Shown in pieces: positions 7,016 through 9,138 of a stretch of 9,138 bases of DNA. The DNA is from Bacteroidia bacterium (GTDB lineage: Bacteria > Bacteroidota > Bacteroidia > Bacteroidales > BM520), in NCBI GenBank assembly GCA_009930445.1, contig RZYD01000077.1:1-9138 (forward strand), read 5' to 3'. The first letter of the stretch is position 1; every line of letters begins with the position of its first letter. Position numbers and translations under genes: made by a program. Below the pieces are notes generated by a model, which worked only from the letters and a program-made list of their open reading frames with translations, was not told the origin of the DNA and searched no databases.

Positions 7016-7023
7016 CAAAGGTA
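7016..7023 (-). promoter_or_regulatory. -7 promoter element for mrp-nifU
   Basis: On the minus strand TACCTTTG matches TAnnTTTG. It is about 55 bases ahead of the mrp ATG in the 152-base gap between pdxY and mrp. The upstream side is A/T-rich, but no TTG is seen at the -33 position. No terminator-like hairpin with T-run follows pdxY, so readthrough from upstream may also reach mrp. Confidence 0.5.
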
Positions 7024-7113
7024 GAATATTTTTATCGATTGCTGTTGGAATGGGTGGATATCTTTTCCTGTTAGCCGCACTTGTTTGCGTGTACTGTTTT
7101 TTGTGTTATTCGC

Positions 7114-7980
7114 TTAGCCCATTAGTTCGTAGGAAGAGATTTGAACGGGTGTATCCAGTGACCGAAGTATTCTTTCCTGAAGAATACCCTCGCGGGCGTC
7201 ATGTTCGTAGCCGAAGGTGGCTCGTACACCGTAGGACACAAAGTGAACAGCCCGGTCAAGGGCGATGGGCAGCGAATCGCCTTGCAAAATGGATCCGCAG
7301 ATTACACTGGAAAAGGTATCACCTGTTCCGGGGTATTCTGCCGGTAGATAATGGCATCCTGTTTTCCAGAACCTTTTGTCGTTGGCATCCCATGCGATAA
7401 CTGCACTATGGCCGCCATCACCCGGAACGCTGGTGATAATTACTGTTTCAGGTCCTTTTTGCGCCAAACGCAGGGCGTAATCCTTAATGGTGTCGATGCC
7501 AGCTTCCGGATTGTACGGTTCATCAAGTAAAAAGCAGGCCTCCGTGAGGTTGGGCGTGATAATTTTTGCAGAGCAAATGAGCTTCTGCATACTTTTTATC
7601 ATTTTCGAATCAAATGTTTCATAGAGTTGCCCGTTATCACCAAGCACCGGGTCAACCATAATCAGGGAGTCGGGCTGGCTGAAATCTCTGATAAAATCGG
7701 CAACAATGATGGTCTGCTCCGGTGAGCCCAGAAATCCACTGTAAATACCGTCAAAATGAAGACCCAGCTGTTTCCAGTGAGCCATAATCGGCCGCATATG
7801 TTCGGTCATATCAGCAAAATGAAAATTGCTAAAGGAACTGTTCGTCGATAATATGGCGGTAGGTAACGGACAAACGTAAATTCCCATGGCCGACAAAACT
7901 GGCATAACCACCGTCAGTGATGATCGGCCATAGCCGGAGAGATCATGAATTGCAGCAATTTTTTTAACCGGGCTTTTCAT
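7114..7980 (-). CDS. pdxY: Pyridoxamine/pyridoxal kinase (PdxK/PdxY type)
   Basis: This 288-residue ribokinase-family enzyme phosphorylates vitamin B6 vitamers (pyridoxal, pyridoxamine) with ATP to give the coenzyme form, in the B6 salvage pathway of the cytoplasm. The N-terminal HDLSGYGRSSL (12-22) and PLPTAILSTNS (38-48) are the B6-substrate region, DPVLGDNGQLY is at 110-120, TPNLTEA at 142-148 and the GTGD anion-hole/catalytic motif at 218-221, with Asp221 as the expected base. Length matches the family. Distinguishing PdxK from PdxY by sequence alone is unreliable; Bacteroidetes versions are usually labelled pyridoxamine kinase. It starts 33 bases after the ATL gene and has its own -7-like element in the gap, so it may be transcribed both with trmB-ATL and alone. 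The enzyme class is secure, the preferred vitamer is not. Confidence 0.93.
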   Translation of the reverse strand: MKSPVKKIAAIHDLSGYGRSSLTVVMPVLSAMGIYVCPLPTAILSTNSSFSNFHFADMTEHMRPIMAHWKQLGLHFDGIYSGFLGSPEQTIIVADFIRDFSQPDSLIMVDPVLGDNGQLYETFDSKMIKSMQKLICSAKIITPNLTEACFLLDEPYNPEAGIDTIKDYALRLAQKGPETVIITSVPGDGGHSAVIAWDANDKRFWKTGCHYLPAEYPGTGDTFSSVICGSILQGDSLPIALDRAVHFVSYGVRATFGYEHDAREGILQERILRSLDTPVQISSYELMG

Positions 7981-7995
7981 TGGAAATGATTTTTA

Positions 7996-8024
7996 CAAAG
8001 GTACGAAAAGATCCTATAGCGCAA
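7996..8024 (-). promoter_or_regulatory. Possible internal promoter for pdxY
   Basis: On the minus strand TACCTTTG (8003 to 7996) matches TAnnTTTG, with TTG (8024 to 8022) 18 bases upstream, inside the end of the ATL gene. The -7 element is only about 15 bases from the pdxY ATG, so the leader would be very short. It may be real or a chance match in an operon gap. Confidence 0.4.
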
Positions 8025-8364
8025 GAAATTCTTCGATTGTGAGCTCTCTGGCGGGATCCCAGAAAAGGGTTTCAAAATCCTGAACCCTGTCGTTTTTAAT
8101 TTTTACGCCTTCCGACTCGAGGAGTTCGCACATCATTTCCAACCCGCCAAAATGGTTCTTGCCGGTGAGCATTCCTTGCCGGTTCACGACCCGGTGCGCA
8201 TGAATGGATCCGGGGTGGCTTTTCGTTGCATTTAAAGCCCAGCCTACCATACGCGCCGAACCTGGAGCACCGAGGTATTTTGCAATTGCACCGTACGAGG
8301 TAACACGCCCGTATGGAATGTGCCGGGTGATGGCATATACCCGGTCGAAGAAGTTAGTTGTCAT
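8014..8364 (-). CDS. Alkyltransferase-like (ATL/MGMT family) DNA-binding protein
   Basis: This 116-residue protein is the DNA-binding domain of O6-alkylguanine-DNA methyltransferase (MGMT). It shows the helix-turn-helix region with Tyr24 in SYGAIA and the arginine finger Arg38 in GSARMVGWAL. The active-site motif PCHR of true methyltransferases is HAHR (55-58), with Ala56 in place of the acceptor cysteine, so it cannot transfer the alkyl group. Such ATL proteins bind and flip O6-alkylguanine and, in studied cases, recruit nucleotide excision repair; Thermus TTHA1564 likewise has alanine here. The tail LFWDP near 105-109 is common in Bacteroidetes members. The start overlaps the end of trmB by 11 bases, suggesting translational coupling. 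Annotation pipelines may call it a methyltransferase, which would be misleading. Family assignment is secure, biological role inferred. Confidence 0.92.
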   Translation of the reverse strand: MTTNFFDRVYAITRHIPYGRVTSYGAIAKYLGAPGSARMVGWALNATKSHPGSIHAHRVVNRQGMLTGKNHFGGLEMMCELLESEGVKIKNDRVQDFETLFWDPARELTIEEFLAL

Positions 8365-9094
8365 CCTGAAGTTTTCTGAAATGCTCAGTAAAGATATTTG
8401 TTGTAATGCAGTATGGCCTATTATAACATTCCGAATTCAGTCTATAACGCAAGTAGCTGATAGTGCGACCTTTACGGAGCCATTGTTGTTCATAAAAAGT
8501 CTGTATTTCTTTTACGACTTCGTCCGGGTCTTCCTGGTAAAGATTGTTGTATTCAGCCAGCAGAAGGTGACCTTCCATTGCGATTTGTTCCCGGGTATAG
8601 TGATAAAAATCCGGATGGTCTGTTTTTAAATGAATAATACCCTCTTTTTGTAAAATATTTCTGTATCGCCGGTGGAAATGGGGGGAGGTGAACCGTTTTT
8701 TCGATTTTGCTTTTTGTGGATGGGGTTCCGGAAAAGCGATCCAGAGCTCGGAGAGTTCCGCTTCCCCGAAAATATACTCCAGAAATTCTGCCGATGTGCG
8801 AATAAAGGCAACATTGGGGATCTTTTCTTCTTCAACGGTTTTGCAGCCTCTCCAGAGGCGTGCACCTTTTAAATCCAGACCAATAAAATTTTTTTCAGGG
8901 TTTCTTTTGGCCAGTCCGACTGTATATTCTCCTTTTCCACAACCCAATTCCAGTACTATGGGATGGTCGTTTTTAAAAAAGAGGGGGTTCCAACGGCCTT
9001 TCATTTCAAACCCTGCCTGAATTTCTTCAAAAGTGGGCTGAAAAAGGAAGGGAAATGTTAGATTTTCCCTGAATTGTTGATTTTTTTTCTTCAC
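8354..9094 (-). CDS. trmB: tRNA (guanine-N7)-methyltransferase
   Basis: TrmB methylates N7 of G46 in the tRNA variable loop using S-adenosylmethionine. The 246-residue protein has the Rossmann methyltransferase core: motif I LELGCGKGEYT (48-58), GLDLKGARLW (72-81) for SAM binding, FPEPHPQKAKSKKR at about 121-134 and IIHLKTDH (153-160). The C-terminal part GRTISYLRYRL is the expected tRNA-binding end. The usual FPDPW motif is FPEPH here, a Glu for Asp and His for Trp change that I note as divergent. The start is GTG at 9094; it gives a short lysine-rich N-terminus and no ATG fits better, since the next in-frame one (residue 31) would cut into conserved sequence. It overlaps the ATL gene by 11 bases at its end. 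A -7 element lies about 33 bases upstream. Confidence 0.93.
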   Translation of the reverse strand: MKKKNQQFRENLTFPFLFQPTFEEIQAGFEMKGRWNPLFFKNDHPIVLELGCGKGEYTVGLAKRNPEKNFIGLDLKGARLWRGCKTVEEEKIPNVAFIRTSAEFLEYIFGEAELSELWIAFPEPHPQKAKSKKRFTSPHFHRRYRNILQKEGIIHLKTDHPDFYHYTREQIAMEGHLLLAEYNNLYQEDPDEVVKEIQTFYEQQWLRKGRTISYLRYRLNSECYNRPYCITTNIFTEHFRKLQDDN

Positions 9095-9126
9095 ACGCTA
9101 CGAATAGGAAGTTTAGAATCGGGCGA

Positions 9127-9134
9127 CAAAGATA
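9127..9134 (-). promoter_or_regulatory. -7 promoter element for trmB operon
   Basis: On the minus strand TATCTTTG matches TAnnTTTG, about 33 bases ahead of the trmB GTG. The -33 element would fall outside the window, so only half of the promoter can be judged. Confidence 0.5.
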
Positions 9135-9138
9135 AAAA

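Noticed and set aside
7050..7400. Plus-strand 116-residue reading frame with a hydrophobic N-terminus, starting in the pdxY-mrp gap
   Set aside because: Only its first 64 bases are intergenic; the rest is antisense to the conserved 3' part of pdxY and is rich in Arg and Trp, as expected for a reverse-frame artefact. No promoter or recognisable domain.
8014..8364. Active O6-methylguanine-DNA methyltransferase
   Set aside because: The acceptor cysteine is replaced by alanine, so suicide methyl transfer is not possible; the ATL label fits better.
8204..8629. Plus-strand 141-residue reading frame across the ATL and trmB genes
   Set aside because: It is antisense to two conserved genes and has no recognisable domain or promoter.

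Overview
This is a compact, protein-coding stretch of a Bacteroidota chromosome, most likely from the Bacteroidales/Marinilabiliales side of the phylum, although the order is a guess. The evidence is a GldB-type gliding lipoprotein, two PorT-like outer-membrane beta-barrels, a Mrp ATPase lacking the usual CxxC (as in Bacteroidetes homologues), A/T-rich start regions without clear Shine-Dalgarno sequences, and five copies of the Bacteroidota -7 promoter element TAnnTTTG in front of genes. Ten protein genes fill the window. I see no tRNA, rRNA, CRISPR, insertion sequence or prophage, and no gene-free stretch longer than about 180 bases.

Left block (minus strand, about 3290 down to 20): a small beta-barrel gene, gldB and comM/yifB follow one another and probably form one transcript from a promoter near 3256-3286. 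The first two concern the cell envelope; comM encodes a DNA branch-migration ATPase.

Centre (plus strand, about 3300 to 5793): a second PorT-like beta-barrel gene is transcribed divergently from the first and is followed after 11 bases by nadE, the glutamine-dependent NAD+ synthetase. The 175-base divergent region carries a promoter for each side and a small dyad. A strong bidirectional hairpin terminator (5765-5793) separates nadE from the convergent right block.

Right block (minus strand, 9134 down to 5807): trmB (tRNA m7G46 methyltransferase) overlaps an alkyltransferase-like (ATL) gene by 11 bases. Pyridoxamine/pyridoxal kinase follows, then mrp and a NifU-domain protein. The last two are an iron-sulfur cluster carrier pair. 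Internal TAnnTTTG elements suggest two or three start points (before trmB, pdxY and mrp).

I looked for an undescribed system and did not find convincing evidence of one. The points that stand out are a Mrp without its N-terminal MIP18-like domain, an ATL with an unusual His-Ala-His-Arg active-site motif, a TrmB with a divergent FPDP motif, and a beta-barrel/gldB/nadE neighbourhood. The rest is ordinary core-genome content.
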